A DNA stretch of 64,000 nt from Chryseobacterium joostei (GCF_003815775.1 NZ_CP033926.1:4216001-4280000); one strand, 5' to 3'; shown: positions 43,368-51,511, counted from the stretch's first letter. Notes: generated by a model not told the origin, from the sequence alone. Program-made: numbers and translations.

Positions 43368-43440
43368 CACTTAAGTTATTTTTAGTTACTTCTGATTGCT
43401 TCCGAAAGGACACTTAAGTTTGAAAATCTATGATTTTCAT
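43368..43440 (+). repeat. Left arm of inverted element around GxxExxY gene
   Basis: Reading outward from the gene: hairpin GAAAATC-ATA-GATTTTC (complement of 43422-43438), AAA, CTTAAGTG (complement of 43411-43418), 35 bases, then CTTAAGTG again (complement of 43368-43375). The gene's stop codon (43437-43439) lies inside the hairpin. Confidence 0.75.
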
Positions 43441-43850
43441 TCTTTTGGAAGTTCCTTAAATACCTTAGATGCAAAAGATTCACAGCCCTCATGATAAAGG
43501 TTTGTGACATTGAAATTGACTAGTATTGAACGAGGAGCTTTTAAAAGATTCATATAGTTGATGGTTTGCGCCTTATGAATTTGATGAATTTCTGCAACCG
43601 CCTTTAGTTCTAAAACAACTAATTCTTCAATTAAAAAGTCACATTTTACCTTACAATCTATTTGATTTCCTTTATAGAAAAATGGTATTTCAAGTTCACT
43701 TTTGTATTTTAAACCTAATAGATTAAATTCTTTTTCTAAGCATTGATGATAGACTTCTTCATATAAACCGGGGCCAGCCAGTTTATGAACTTCTATACAA
43801 GCCCTAACGATTTTGTAGGAAAGCTCATTAATCAATTTTTGAGTAATCAT
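43437..43850 (-). CDS. GxxExxY protein, PD-(D/E)XK nuclease-like
   Basis: 137 residues. The name motif is GLYEEVY (28-34). The nuclease-type core follows: Asp71 in KCDFLI, then ELK (81-83) in VLELKAV, and QTINYM (95-100), the order expected for a PD-(D/E)XK fold. Function of the family is unproven. The gene lies between the flavin reductase and fumarylacetoacetase genes and is exactly framed by inverted copies of a hairpin plus paired CTWAAGTG motifs, so it looks like cargo or the driver of a small element inserted into the tyrosine cluster. No clear promoter box. Confidence 0.85.
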   Translation of the reverse strand: MITQKLINELSYKIVRACIEVHKLAGPGLYEEVYHQCLEKEFNLLGLKYKSELEIPFFYKGNQIDCKVKCDFLIEELVVLELKAVAEIHQIHKAQTINYMNLLKAPRSILVNFNVTNLYHEGCESFASKVFKELPKE

Positions 43851-43861
43851 AATGCAAGAAA

Positions 43862-43936
43862 ATGAAAATCGTAGATTTTCAAAAACTAAAGTGAACTGAA
43901 TTTTACCATTATTATGTAGCTTAAAAAACTAAAGTG
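43862..43936 (+). repeat. Right arm of inverted element around GxxExxY gene
   Basis: Hairpin GAAAATC-GTA-GATTTTC (43864-43880), AAAAA, CTAAAGTG (43886-43893), 35 bases, CTAAAGTG (43929-43936). It mirrors the left arm: the inner 30 bases match with two substitutions and a two-base gap. Confidence 0.75.
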
Positions 43937-43947
43937 TTTTATAATTA

Positions 43948-45195
43948 TTAAAGTGTTGGAATAATTTTACCAGAAACTTCACCGAAACCTACTCTTATAC
44001 CATCTTTTTCAGCCCAGGCTTTCATGGTAACCGTATCATTATCTTCAATGAACTTTCTTTCCTCACCATTGCTTAGTGATATAGGATTTTGTCCTCTCCA
44101 GGTAAGTTCAAGCATAGAACCAAAAGATTTTGGATCACTTCCTGAAATGGTACCACTTGCATACATATCACCAACCTCTACGTTACATCCGTTTATCGTG
44201 TGGTGAGCCAGTTGCTGGGTCATATTCCAGTACATGTGTTTGTAATTGCTTTCGCTGATTAGGTTTTGGTCACCATTTTCAGGTTGGATATACACTTCAA
44301 GGTTGATATCATAGTTTTTATCACCTTCAAATTTTAAATAATCCAAAACTTCAGGATCCTGTTTAGGAGAAGCTGTTTTGAATGGTTCCAAGGCCTCAAG
44401 GGTAACTACCCAAGGAGAAATGGATGAACCGAAGTTTTTCGCAAGGAATGGCCCTAGTGGAACATACTCCCAAGATTGTATATCTCTTGCAGACCAGTCG
44501 TTGAAAATAACCATTCCGAAGATGGCGTCTTCAGCATCCTTTGTAGAGATACTTTCTCCCATCTCGGTATTTGTGTTGAGGATAAAGGCCATTTCCAGTT
44601 CAAAATCCAATTGCTTGCATGGTCCGAAAACAGGTTTGTCTGCATCAGCAGGTTTCATCTGTCCTTTTGGACGATTAATTTCTGTTCCTGAAACAACGAT
44701 GGATGAAGCTCTACCATGGTAGCCTACCGGTAAATGCTTCCAGTTTGGTAACAATGCATTTGCAGGATCACGGAACATTTTTCCTACGTTGGTAGCATGC
44801 TCAATGCTGCTGTAGAAGTCTGTGTAATTTGGGATGTGAAGAGGCATCATCATTTTTACCTTGTCAAGGTCATAAAATGCATCTTCAATGGTTTTTTGAT
44901 CTTTAGACAATGCAGAACCTTCCTGCAGTAACGTCTGTATTTTTGTACGAACAGCATTCGTAACAGGTTTGCCCAATTCTATGAATTCATTAATGGTGTA
45001 GGCTTCAAAAACATTGTCGTCCAATCCGTCAATGTCGTCAAAATAACCAAGATCATAAAGGGTTGCAAGATCAATAACCTGATCTCCGATTCTTGTGCAG
45101 CATCCGATATATTCTTTGTTGAAAACTGCAACTCCGAAAGGAATATTATGTATAGAAAAATCCGAATTTGAGGTATAGTCTACAAATGATTTCAT
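43948..45195 (-). CDS. fahA: Fumarylacetoacetase
   Basis: 415 residues, the normal length. The N-terminal domain (about 1-115) contains IPFGVAVFNKEY; the catalytic FAH domain shows the metal-binding FYSSIEHATNVGKMFR (about 126-141), LDFELEMAFI (Glu ligands) and DWSARDIQSWEYVPLGPF. It cleaves fumarylacetoacetate to fumarate and acetoacetate, the last step of tyrosine breakdown. It is the third gene of the leftward hppD unit. Confidence 0.95.
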   Translation of the reverse strand: MKSFVDYTSNSDFSIHNIPFGVAVFNKEYIGCCTRIGDQVIDLATLYDLGYFDDIDGLDDNVFEAYTINEFIELGKPVTNAVRTKIQTLLQEGSALSKDQKTIEDAFYDLDKVKMMMPLHIPNYTDFYSSIEHATNVGKMFRDPANALLPNWKHLPVGYHGRASSIVVSGTEINRPKGQMKPADADKPVFGPCKQLDFELEMAFILNTNTEMGESISTKDAEDAIFGMVIFNDWSARDIQSWEYVPLGPFLAKNFGSSISPWVVTLEALEPFKTASPKQDPEVLDYLKFEGDKNYDINLEVYIQPENGDQNLISESNYKHMYWNMTQQLAHHTINGCNVEVGDMYASGTISGSDPKSFGSMLELTWRGQNPISLSNGEERKFIEDNDTVTMKAWAEKDGIRVGFGEVSGKIIPTL

Positions 45196-45249
45196 AAGTT
45201 TAGATTTAAATTAGATTAGATATCATCCTGAGAAATTTCCCCAAGATGT

Positions 45250-45711
45250 TTATTTTGCCTTTTTCGAGTAAGATTCTTCATCAATCCATCGGTCTCTCGT
45301 ATTCACATCGATGAGGTAGAGAATATTGTCCTGCTTGGTCAGCAATAAAGTTTTAGTGACAGGCATCGGGATTTTTTTACCCTCAAGCACATCTGCTCTT
45401 AAGGAAACGATATTCTTTTTTCTGACAATATCACCTGTAAAAACATTGGAACTGCTTTCGCCGGTAGCTTTATCATCGAAAACCTCTACATAAGTAGCAT
45501 TGTTTCCTTTGATAACAATAAAATCTCTTTCTGTATGGTCTGTCTCATCTTTTATGAAGACAAACTTTTTGTTGTCGATATTTACACTTTCAAGATTTTG
45601 ATTGATGCCTCTTCTTGCTTCAAGTCTGTCCAGAATTGCGTTCAGTGATCCATATTGAGCCTTTAGGCCTAATGTTCCAAAGAATAAAATTCCGATTAAA
45701 ATTTTTTTCAT
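45250..45711 (-). CDS. Secreted protein of unknown function in tyrosine cluster
   Basis: 153 residues from ATG 45711, which opens with a signal peptide (KKILIGILFFGTLGLKAQ). A start 48 bases upstream would place the hairpin 45730-45764 inside the coding sequence and is rejected. The mature protein has DRLEARRGINQNLESV and beta-prone segments, no known motif. It lies between hppD and fahA; a link to tyrosine metabolism is suggested only by position. Confidence 0.7.
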   Translation of the reverse strand: MKKILIGILFFGTLGLKAQYGSLNAILDRLEARRGINQNLESVNIDNKKFVFIKDETDHTERDFIVIKGNNATYVEVFDDKATGESSSNVFTGDIVRKKNIVSLRADVLEGKKIPMPVTKTLLLTKQDNILYLIDVNTRDRWIDEESYSKKAK

Positions 45712-45729
45712 ATGTTGTGTTTTATAAAA

Positions 45730-45764
45730 AAGTTTTGCCAGAATTCTGAATTCTGACAAAACTT
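45730..45764 (-). terminator. Internal terminator after hppD
   Basis: AAGTTTTG-x-CAGAATT pairs with AATTCTG-x-CAAAACTT; leftward it runs into TTTTTTAT. It sits between hppD and the next gene of the unit, so only part of transcription may pass. Confidence 0.7.
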
Positions 45765-45781
45765 ATATTCTTAATGTAAAA

Positions 45782-46912
45782 TTAAAGATTACCTCTTCTT
45801 TCCTGTTCTCTTTCCAGAGCTTCGAATAAAGCCTTGAAGTTTCCGGCACCAAAACTTTGCGCGCCATGTCTTTCAATAATTTCGAAGAATAGAGTAGGAC
45901 GGTCTTCTACAGGTTTAGTAAAGATCTGTAATAGATATCCTTCTTCATCATGATCAATAAGTATACCTAAGTCCTGAAGTTTTTTAAGATCTTCATCAAT
46001 ATGACCTACTCTTTCAGGAACCATGCTATAGTATGCCTCTGGTGGAGCAGAAAGGAACTCTACACCACGCTTTTTCAATTCAGTTACAGTATGGATAATA
46101 TCTTTAGTTGCAACAGCAATGTGTTGTACACCCTCACCTTCGTAGAAATCAAGATATTCTTCTACCTGAGATTTCTTTTTACCTTCTGCAGGCTCATTGA
46201 TAGGGAATTTTGCAAATCCGTTTCCGTTTGACATTACTTTAGACATCAAAGCAGAATATTCTGTATTGATTTGCTTGTCATCAAAAGAAAGGATATTTAC
46301 AAATCCCATTACTTTCTCGTACCATTCTACCGTAGGGATCATTCTGTTCCAGTCTACATTTCCTACACAGTGGTCTACATAAAGTAAGCCCGCTTCTTCA
46401 GGGTTATAGTTACTTTCCCATTTCTCATACCCAGGCATAAATGCTCCGTTATAATTTTTTCTTTCAATAAACATGTGAACTGTTTCTCCGTAAGTATAAA
46501 TTCCGGACATTCTTACTTCACCGTGCTCATCAGTTAAAGTTACAGGCTCTAAATATGGCTTTCCACCTCTTTTAGTAGTTTCTTCAAATGCTGCGTAAGC
46601 GTCATCTACCCAAAGTGCCAAAATTTTTACTCCGTCACCATGTTTTTTTACGTGTTCGCTGATAGGAGAGTCAGATGTAAGTCCTGTAGTAAGTACCAAT
46701 CTGATTTTTCCTTGTTGAAGCACATAAGATGCACGGTCTCTTACTCCTGTTTCAGGACCAGCATAAGCTACAGACTGAAAACCGAAAGCGGTTTTATAAT
46801 AATGAGCAGCCTGTTTTGCATTTCCTACATAAAACTCAATGTAATCTGTACCGTTAATCGGTAAGAAATTCTCTGCTTGAGCAATTTTCTCGGCAAATGT
46901 AAGTGTTGACAT
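45782..46912 (-). CDS. hppD: 4-hydroxyphenylpyruvate dioxygenase
   Basis: 376 residues with two VOC domains (about 20-155 and 175-345). The Fe(II) ligands are His181 (YVDHCVG), His264 (GVQHIAV) and Glu344 (FFEIIER), and the C-terminal helix ends GNFKALFEALEREQERRG, as in other HPPDs. It converts 4-hydroxyphenylpyruvate to homogentisate. It is the first gene of the leftward unit hppD - secreted protein - fahA. Confidence 0.96.
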   Translation of the reverse strand: MSTLTFAEKIAQAENFLPINGTDYIEFYVGNAKQAAHYYKTAFGFQSVAYAGPETGVRDRASYVLQQGKIRLVLTTGLTSDSPISEHVKKHGDGVKILALWVDDAYAAFEETTKRGGKPYLEPVTLTDEHGEVRMSGIYTYGETVHMFIERKNYNGAFMPGYEKWESNYNPEEAGLLYVDHCVGNVDWNRMIPTVEWYEKVMGFVNILSFDDKQINTEYSALMSKVMSNGNGFAKFPINEPAEGKKKSQVEEYLDFYEGEGVQHIAVATKDIIHTVTELKKRGVEFLSAPPEAYYSMVPERVGHIDEDLKKLQDLGILIDHDEEGYLLQIFTKPVEDRPTLFFEIIERHGAQSFGAGNFKALFEALEREQERRGNL

Positions 46913-47068
46913 ATTTTCTCTTTTACTTTTATTTTATTGGTATGCAAAATACAAAAAACTTAGACATTGCGAAAGTATTACGCCCGATTCATTGAATATA
47001 TTTAACATAAAGTTCAAGAAGAGTTTACTTAAGTATATTTAAGTTTCTTTAGTTTAAAACCAAGCGCT

Positions 47069-47150
47069 TACATTTGTATTACAAAAAACAAGTGAGAGAA
47101 AAATATTTCGAACATGAAAGCCGCAGAGATAATCTGCGGCTTTCTTATTT
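47069..47150 (+). ncRNA. Candidate small RNA
   Basis: A rightward -7 box TACATTTG (47069-47076), with TTTA 17 bases upstream, is followed about 40 bases later by a perfect 12-bp hairpin: GAAAGCCGCAGA (47116-47127) with TCTGCGGCTTTC (47133-47144), then TTATTTTT. The predicted product is about 65-70 bases. The only ATG inside lies in the hairpin, so it is not a peptide gene. An alternative is that the hairpin only ends the leftward gene stopping at 47151 and the box is chance. Confidence 0.4.
47116..47150 (+). terminator. Terminator hairpin, better U-tract rightward
   Basis: A 12-bp perfect stem with loop GATAA; the T-run is stronger on the + strand (TTATTTTT) than on the minus strand. Confidence 0.75.
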
Positions 47151-47942
47151 TTAGGTGGTTTCTATTTTCCTATTTAAGGTTCCTGCATCGGGATTGTAAT
47201 TATCCCAGATCTTCCAGGTATTGTCTATTTTTCGGATAAAATAGATCTGTGTGCTGAGTTGATTAACAAAGTGTTCTTCTCCTGTTTCTCCTACTTTAAA
47301 TAAAAGATTCCAAAATTCTTGAGATTCCAGTATTTTTTTGTCCGGTTCATCCGTAACAATGTTAAGGTCAAATACTTCATAATTGGAACGGTTGTTTTTG
47401 GTTACCAGATGAAAATCTTTGTCACACAGCTCTTTACTGAATTGAGAAACTCTTTCCAGAAATGGAGAATCATCAAATACTAACTCTTTGAAAAGTTCAG
47501 TATTATGATTAGGAAATTGTTTGCAGAATTCAAAAGCAGTGGCACAATAGTCATACACCATTTGCATTATAAATGAATGTTCATCTACTTCTTGTTGATG
47601 TTGATGTATACCCCTTACGGAAAGCACATAATCATTAAGATCTTTGTATCCTAAAAAGATACAGATCTTGTCTAGTGTTTTTAAAAACCTAAGATCGCTG
47701 TGGGTTTTGTCCTGATAGTCATTTTCAAAAAATCGTTGTAAGGTAACATGCGAAATGGTGTTTCCAATTTCAAATTTTTTACCTCCTTTAAGTTCTTCTG
47801 ATTCAGATAGTTCGTATTTAATAATTTCGGAAAGAATAATATAATGGCTTCTCTTCCATTCACTCACATTCCCCAAAACAGAATTCCTTACTTTAGAATG
47901 CTTTGCAATTTCTTCTCGTATCGAATTATATATAGTCTTCAA
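47151..47942 (-). CDS. Putative regulator of Bacteroidota type
   Basis: 263 residues. A segment at about 68-110 (SHVTLQRFFENDY...SDLRFLKTLDKICIFLGYKDLNDYV) resembles the helix pair seen in many flavobacterial proteins where a strand-specific LRRFF motif is followed by TLD-x-GYK-x-W/L-x-D/F. I infer a DNA- or protein-binding role, but no standard HTH is clear. The C-terminal half (about 125-263) looks like a globular NTF2-like or sensor domain. A TATTTTTG box at 47969-47976 gives a 21-base leader. It separates hppD from the CoA-transferase genes. Confidence 0.5.
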   Translation of the reverse strand: MKTIYNSIREEIAKHSKVRNSVLGNVSEWKRSHYIILSEIIKYELSESEELKGGKKFEIGNTISHVTLQRFFENDYQDKTHSDLRFLKTLDKICIFLGYKDLNDYVLSVRGIHQHQQEVDEHSFIMQMVYDYCATAFEFCKQFPNHNTELFKELVFDDSPFLERVSQFSKELCDKDFHLVTKNNRSNYEVFDLNIVTDEPDKKILESQEFWNLLFKVGETGEEHFVNQLSTQIYFIRKIDNTWKIWDNYNPDAGTLNRKIETT

Positions 47943-47968
47943 ATTCCTTGTTTTAGAAAGAGTTTTAT

Positions 47969-47976
47969 CAAAAATA
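47969..47976 (-). promoter_or_regulatory. -7 box of putative regulator
   Basis: The minus strand reads TATTTTTG, 26 bases before the ATG at 47942. Confidence 0.55.
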
Positions 47977-48079
47977 CTGCCAAAATGTTAAGGCTTTTTT
48001 GTGAATTATTTGATAAAGTTAAATATATGTTTTTTAATTTTAAATAAAAAAAGATATTTAAAATATTAACAGTTGATTA

Positions 48080-49354
48080 TCAGTGCTTAAATCTTTCAAA
48101 GGCTGCTCTTTCAAGCATTTCTCTGTCATCAGGGTGTGCAATGCTGATCAATTCCTGCGCTCTTTGACGTAGGTTTTTTCCATACAGATAGGCAGTTCCG
48201 TACTCTGTAACAACATAGTGGATGTGTCCTCTAGTGGTTACAACGCCGGCTCCTTGCTTGAGGAAAGGGACAATTCTTGAGATTCCCTTTTTGGTTCTTG
48301 CTGTTATGGCAATAATTGGTTTTCCGTCATCACTCAGTGCTGCACCACGCATAAAGTCCATTTGTCCTCCAATACCGCTGTATTGTAAAGTTCCAATAGA
48401 ATCTGCACATACCTGTCCTGTAAGATCAATTTCAATGGCTGAGTTAATGGCAACCAATTTTTTGTTCTTCATGATGTTGATGGGAAAGTTTACTTCACTT
48501 ACATCTCTGAATGCGAAGACTGTGTTGTCATCTACATAATCATAGAGCTTTCTGGTTCCAAAACAGAAGCTGGTAATGGTTTTATTATCGTTATAGCCTT
48601 TGTATTTATTATTGATGACATCATTTTGGATAAGATCAATCACTCCGTCGCTCAGCATTTCGGTGTGAATTCCCAGGTCTTTGTGGTTGCTTAAACATTT
48701 TAAAACGGCATCAGGAATGGTTCCTATACCCATCTGAAGAGTAGATTTATCCTCAATAAGGTCTGCTACATTTTTTCCTACAAGCATTTCTTCAGGACCT
48801 ACTTTTGAACTGTAATCCACGGTTGGAAGTTCTTCTTCATGCCAAACCAGTTTATGAATTCTGCTGATATGGATCATTCCGTCTCCGTGGGTTCTCGGCA
48901 TTCTTGGGTTAACAAGGGCAACAATTATTTTTGCTGTATCAACGGCTGCTCTTGCAATATCCACTGATGTTCCTAATGTACAAAAACCATGTCTGTCTGG
49001 TGGAGAAACTGTTACCAGTGCAACGTCCAGAGGAAGAATATTTTTTCTGAATAAAATCGGAATCTCACTTAGAAATACCGGTACAAAATCTCCTCTGTCC
49101 GAGTTTACAGCATCACGTACCGGTGTGGAAACGAATAAAGAATTGATAAAGAATTTGTCTTTGTATTCGGGCTTTGCAATCTCTACATTTCCTTGTTGGG
49201 TAATGGATACCATTTCTACATTTTCTAATCGGTGTGATTGTCTTGCTACTTCATCAATCAGGAAATTGGGAGTACATGCACTACCGTGAAAAAATACGCG
49301 GTTACCGCTTTTGATCGTATAAATTGCTTCTTCTGCGCTTATGTAATTTTGCAT
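48080..49354 (-). CDS. Acetyl-CoA hydrolase/transferase, 4-hydroxybutyrate CoA-transferase-like
   Basis: 424 residues, the length of the Cat2/AbfT type. The N-terminal GSACTPNFLIDE and the C-terminal INSAIEIDLTGQVCADSIG (about 303-321), which carries the active-site Glu that forms the CoA thioester, are typical, as is GIGGQMDFMRGA. It moves CoA between carboxylates. Acceptor and donor are not known. It lies 222 bases from the second CoA-transferase gene and between hppD and hmgA, so a role in acetoacetate, acetate or succinate handling is plausible. Confidence 0.85.
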   Translation of the reverse strand: MQNYISAEEAIYTIKSGNRVFFHGSACTPNFLIDEVARQSHRLENVEMVSITQQGNVEIAKPEYKDKFFINSLFVSTPVRDAVNSDRGDFVPVFLSEIPILFRKNILPLDVALVTVSPPDRHGFCTLGTSVDIARAAVDTAKIIVALVNPRMPRTHGDGMIHISRIHKLVWHEEELPTVDYSSKVGPEEMLVGKNVADLIEDKSTLQMGIGTIPDAVLKCLSNHKDLGIHTEMLSDGVIDLIQNDVINNKYKGYNDNKTITSFCFGTRKLYDYVDDNTVFAFRDVSEVNFPINIMKNKKLVAINSAIEIDLTGQVCADSIGTLQYSGIGGQMDFMRGAALSDDGKPIIAITARTKKGISRIVPFLKQGAGVVTTRGHIHYVVTEYGTAYLYGKNLRQRAQELISIAHPDDREMLERAAFERFKH

Positions 49355-49429
49355 ATTTTACTTTTTTAATAATATTCATGACAGGGGTTAATATTATCTT
49401 TTTTACCTCATAAAATACCTATCTTCTAT

Positions 49430-49437
49430 CAAAGATA
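49430..49437 (-). promoter_or_regulatory. -7 box of first CoA-transferase gene
   Basis: The minus strand reads TATCTTTG, about 76 bases before the ATG at 49354. Confidence 0.5.
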
Positions 49438-49518
49438 ATCTTTATAATCTTTAAGTATTCTAAATATTTCGCAGATATCAGAAGACTTTTATCATGTCAC
49501 CTGAATAGATTAATGTAT

Positions 49519-49555
49519 AAAAAAGGAAGGACTGAATGCAACGCATTCAGTCCTT
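49519..49555 (-). terminator. Terminator of second CoA-transferase gene
   Basis: AAGGACTGAATGC (49527-49539) pairs perfectly with GCATTCAGTCCTT (49543-49555); leftward it is followed by CCTTTTTT. Confidence 0.92.
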
Positions 49556-49576
49556 TTCATAGGGGTAATAATATTC

Positions 49577-51088
49577 TTAATTAGAAACTTCAATAGCGGT
49601 TGCCTGTTTCATACTTCCTGTTTCGGAGAATCGCAAATGCCAGCTGAATGCTTCTTCCAGCAAATGGGGGGTGTGACCACCTCTTTCACATGCTCTGTCA
49701 AAATAAGACTGCAATTCTTCCTTGTAATCAGGATGAACACAGTTGTCAATAATCTTCTGTGCTCTTTCTCTAGGGGCCAGTCCTCTTAAGTCAGCCAATC
49801 CTACGTCGGTAACCAAGATGTCTACATCATGCTCTGTGTGGTCTGTATGAGAAACCATGGGCAGAACGTGTGAGATATTATTTCCTTTTGATGCAGCCTG
49901 AGTTACGAAAATACTTAAGTAGGCATTTCTGGCAAAGTCTCCGGAACCTCCAATTCCGTTCATTATTTTTGTTCCGCCGATATGCGTAGAGTTTACATTT
50001 CCGTAAATGTCAAATTCAATAGCGGTATTGATTGCAATAACTCCTAATCTTCTGATCAATCCAGGAGTGTTGGAGATATTCTGAGGTCTTAAAACAAATT
50101 TATCTTTATATTTTGAAAGATTTCCTAGAACTCTTTCATAGCATTCCTTGGAAACGGTAATAGATGATGCTGAAGCAAAACTCAATTTACCGGAATCTAT
50201 CAAGTCAAATGTACTGTCCTGAAGCACTTCGGAAAACATAGTCAGATCGTAAAAATTACTATCCTTGAAGCCTGTTAGAACGGCATTAGCAACTTTACCG
50301 ATACCTGCCTGTAGGGGAAGTAATCGATCTGTAAGACGTCCTAAACGAACTTCATTCTCGAAGAAACCAAGAAGATGCTGGGCAATAGCGGTTGTCTTTT
50401 CATCTGGCTCTGCAATGTCTGCAGGGCTGTCTTTAAGGTTGGTGAAAACAATGGCCTCAATTTTATTAGGATCAACAGGAATGCTTTTTCTTCCGATCTT
50501 GTTCCATGGAGCTACAATGGGAATAACGTTTCTGTAAGGATAATCTTCAGCCTGGTAGATATCATGAATTCCATAAACCTCTTCAGGAACCTCCGTATTA
50601 ATCTCGATGATTATCTTTTTAGCCAAAGCTGCAAACGTTACAGAATTTCCTACAGAAGTGGTAGGAACAATGCTTCCGTCTCTTTCAATATAGGCTGCTT
50701 CAATAACTGCTACGTCGATACTTTGAAGATTTTTGGTGTGAAGAAGCTCGGCACTTTCACTTAAATGCTGATCAATGAAGAGAATTTCACCATTATTGAT
50801 TTTGTTTCTTAAGATTGGATCTACCTGAAATGGCATCCTTTTCTTCAATACATTAGCTTCTGCTAATTTCCCGTCGGTACCATGCCCTAGTGATGCACCG
50901 GTCATTAAAGTAACCTTTAGGTCTTCAGTTTTTCCTCTTTCTGCGAGTGCCGGCAAAATAGCCTTGCTGTCACCTGCCTTTGTAAAGCCGCTAGATCCTA
51001 TGATCATACCGTCTTTAATCATTTTTACAGCATTTTCAGCTGTTGTTACCTTTTGGTGTAGACTTTCTAATCTGATTCTTTCTAACAT
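49577..51088 (-). CDS. Acetyl-CoA hydrolase/transferase, succinate CoA-transferase-like
   Basis: 503 residues, the size of Cat1/AarC (SCACT). The domain markers are GSSGFTKAGDSKAI (about 31-44), NTAIEFDIYGNVNSTH with the catalytic Glu, and the hallmark NGIGGSGDFARNAYLSIF (about 380-397). Enzymes of this group make acetate and succinyl-CoA or acetoacetyl-CoA depending on partner. A TAAATTTG box at 51171-51178 directs a leader of about 77 bases. Its position suggests use of the acetoacetate released by FahA. Confidence 0.87.
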   Translation of the reverse strand: MLERIRLESLHQKVTTAENAVKMIKDGMIIGSSGFTKAGDSKAILPALAERGKTEDLKVTLMTGASLGHGTDGKLAEANVLKKRMPFQVDPILRNKINNGEILFIDQHLSESAELLHTKNLQSIDVAVIEAAYIERDGSIVPTTSVGNSVTFAALAKKIIIEINTEVPEEVYGIHDIYQAEDYPYRNVIPIVAPWNKIGRKSIPVDPNKIEAIVFTNLKDSPADIAEPDEKTTAIAQHLLGFFENEVRLGRLTDRLLPLQAGIGKVANAVLTGFKDSNFYDLTMFSEVLQDSTFDLIDSGKLSFASASSITVSKECYERVLGNLSKYKDKFVLRPQNISNTPGLIRRLGVIAINTAIEFDIYGNVNSTHIGGTKIMNGIGGSGDFARNAYLSIFVTQAASKGNNISHVLPMVSHTDHTEHDVDILVTDVGLADLRGLAPRERAQKIIDNCVHPDYKEELQSYFDRACERGGHTPHLLEEAFSWHLRFSETGSMKQATAIEVSN

Positions 51089-51170
51089 GTAATATTGATT
51101 TTTATTTAACCACCATTACTTAGTGTTTGTTATGAAAATAATGATGATTACAGATGTTAACCATGCCTCA

Positions 51171-51178
51171 CAAATTTA
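51171..51178 (-). promoter_or_regulatory. -7 box of second CoA-transferase gene
   Basis: The minus strand reads TAAATTTG. The hmgA terminator starts five bases away and overlaps the place of the -33 element. Confidence 0.55.
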
Positions 51179-51180
51179 CG

Positions 51181-51219
51181 AAAAAAGACGCTTTAAATAA
51201 AGGATTTAAAGCGTCTTTT
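51181..51219 (-). terminator. Terminator of hmgA unit
   Basis: AAAAGACGCTTTAAAT (51183-51198) pairs with ATTTAAAGCGTCTTTT (51204-51219); leftward it runs into TTTTTTCG. It is 293 bases past the hmgA stop. Confidence 0.85.
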
Positions 51220-51372
51220 GTATGTAATTAGTAATACTTTTATATAAAATTGTTGAGGCTCTTTAGTATTAAATAAATCTATTCTATTTTTTAACCACAG
51301 AAGTTTTTATTTTAAACACTTTAGTTCACTTAAGTAACTTTAGAAAATGCTAGATATAAGTACACATTAGAA

Positions 51373-51445
51373 GAAAATCTTCGATTTTCAAAAAGCTTAA
51401 GTGCTCTTTTTTGAGAAGCATTATTTACTTTATGAAACTTAAGTT
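51373..51445 (+). repeat. Solo copy of the GxxExxY-flanking repeat
   Basis: Hairpin GAAAATC-TTC-GATTTTC (51373-51389), AAAAAG, CTTAAGTG (51396-51403), 34 bases, CTTAAGTT (51438-51445). The order and spacing match the two arms at 43.4 and 43.9 kb. Additional CACTTTAG and CACTTAAG motifs occur at 51317-51334. No GxxExxY gene is here. Confidence 0.7.
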
Positions 51446-51511
51446 TTTATATCTTTTGTGACTTTTGTGGTTGAAATTAATCAATTAAGAATATTTCGTT
51501 ATAAGGACATC

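Larger units (their letters stand above)
51089..51511. other. Intergenic region with repeat copy between hmgA and CoA-transferase gene
   Basis: No gene is present. From left it holds the CoA-transferase -7 box, a strong hairpin (51181-51219), and a repeat-rich stretch framed by AACCACA (from about 51291) and TGTGGTT (to about 51472) that contains the solo hairpin-CTTAAGTG copy. Confidence 0.6.

Noticed and set aside
42941..43417. 158-codon + strand frame opposite the flavin reductase gene
   Set aside because: Antisense shadow; runs into the repeat zone and has no recognisable protein.
45712..45759. Earlier ATG for the secreted protein in the hppD unit
   Set aside because: It would translate the terminator hairpin and hide the signal peptide.
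50375..50764. 129-codon + strand frame within the second CoA-transferase gene
   Set aside because: Antisense shadow of a well-supported enzyme.
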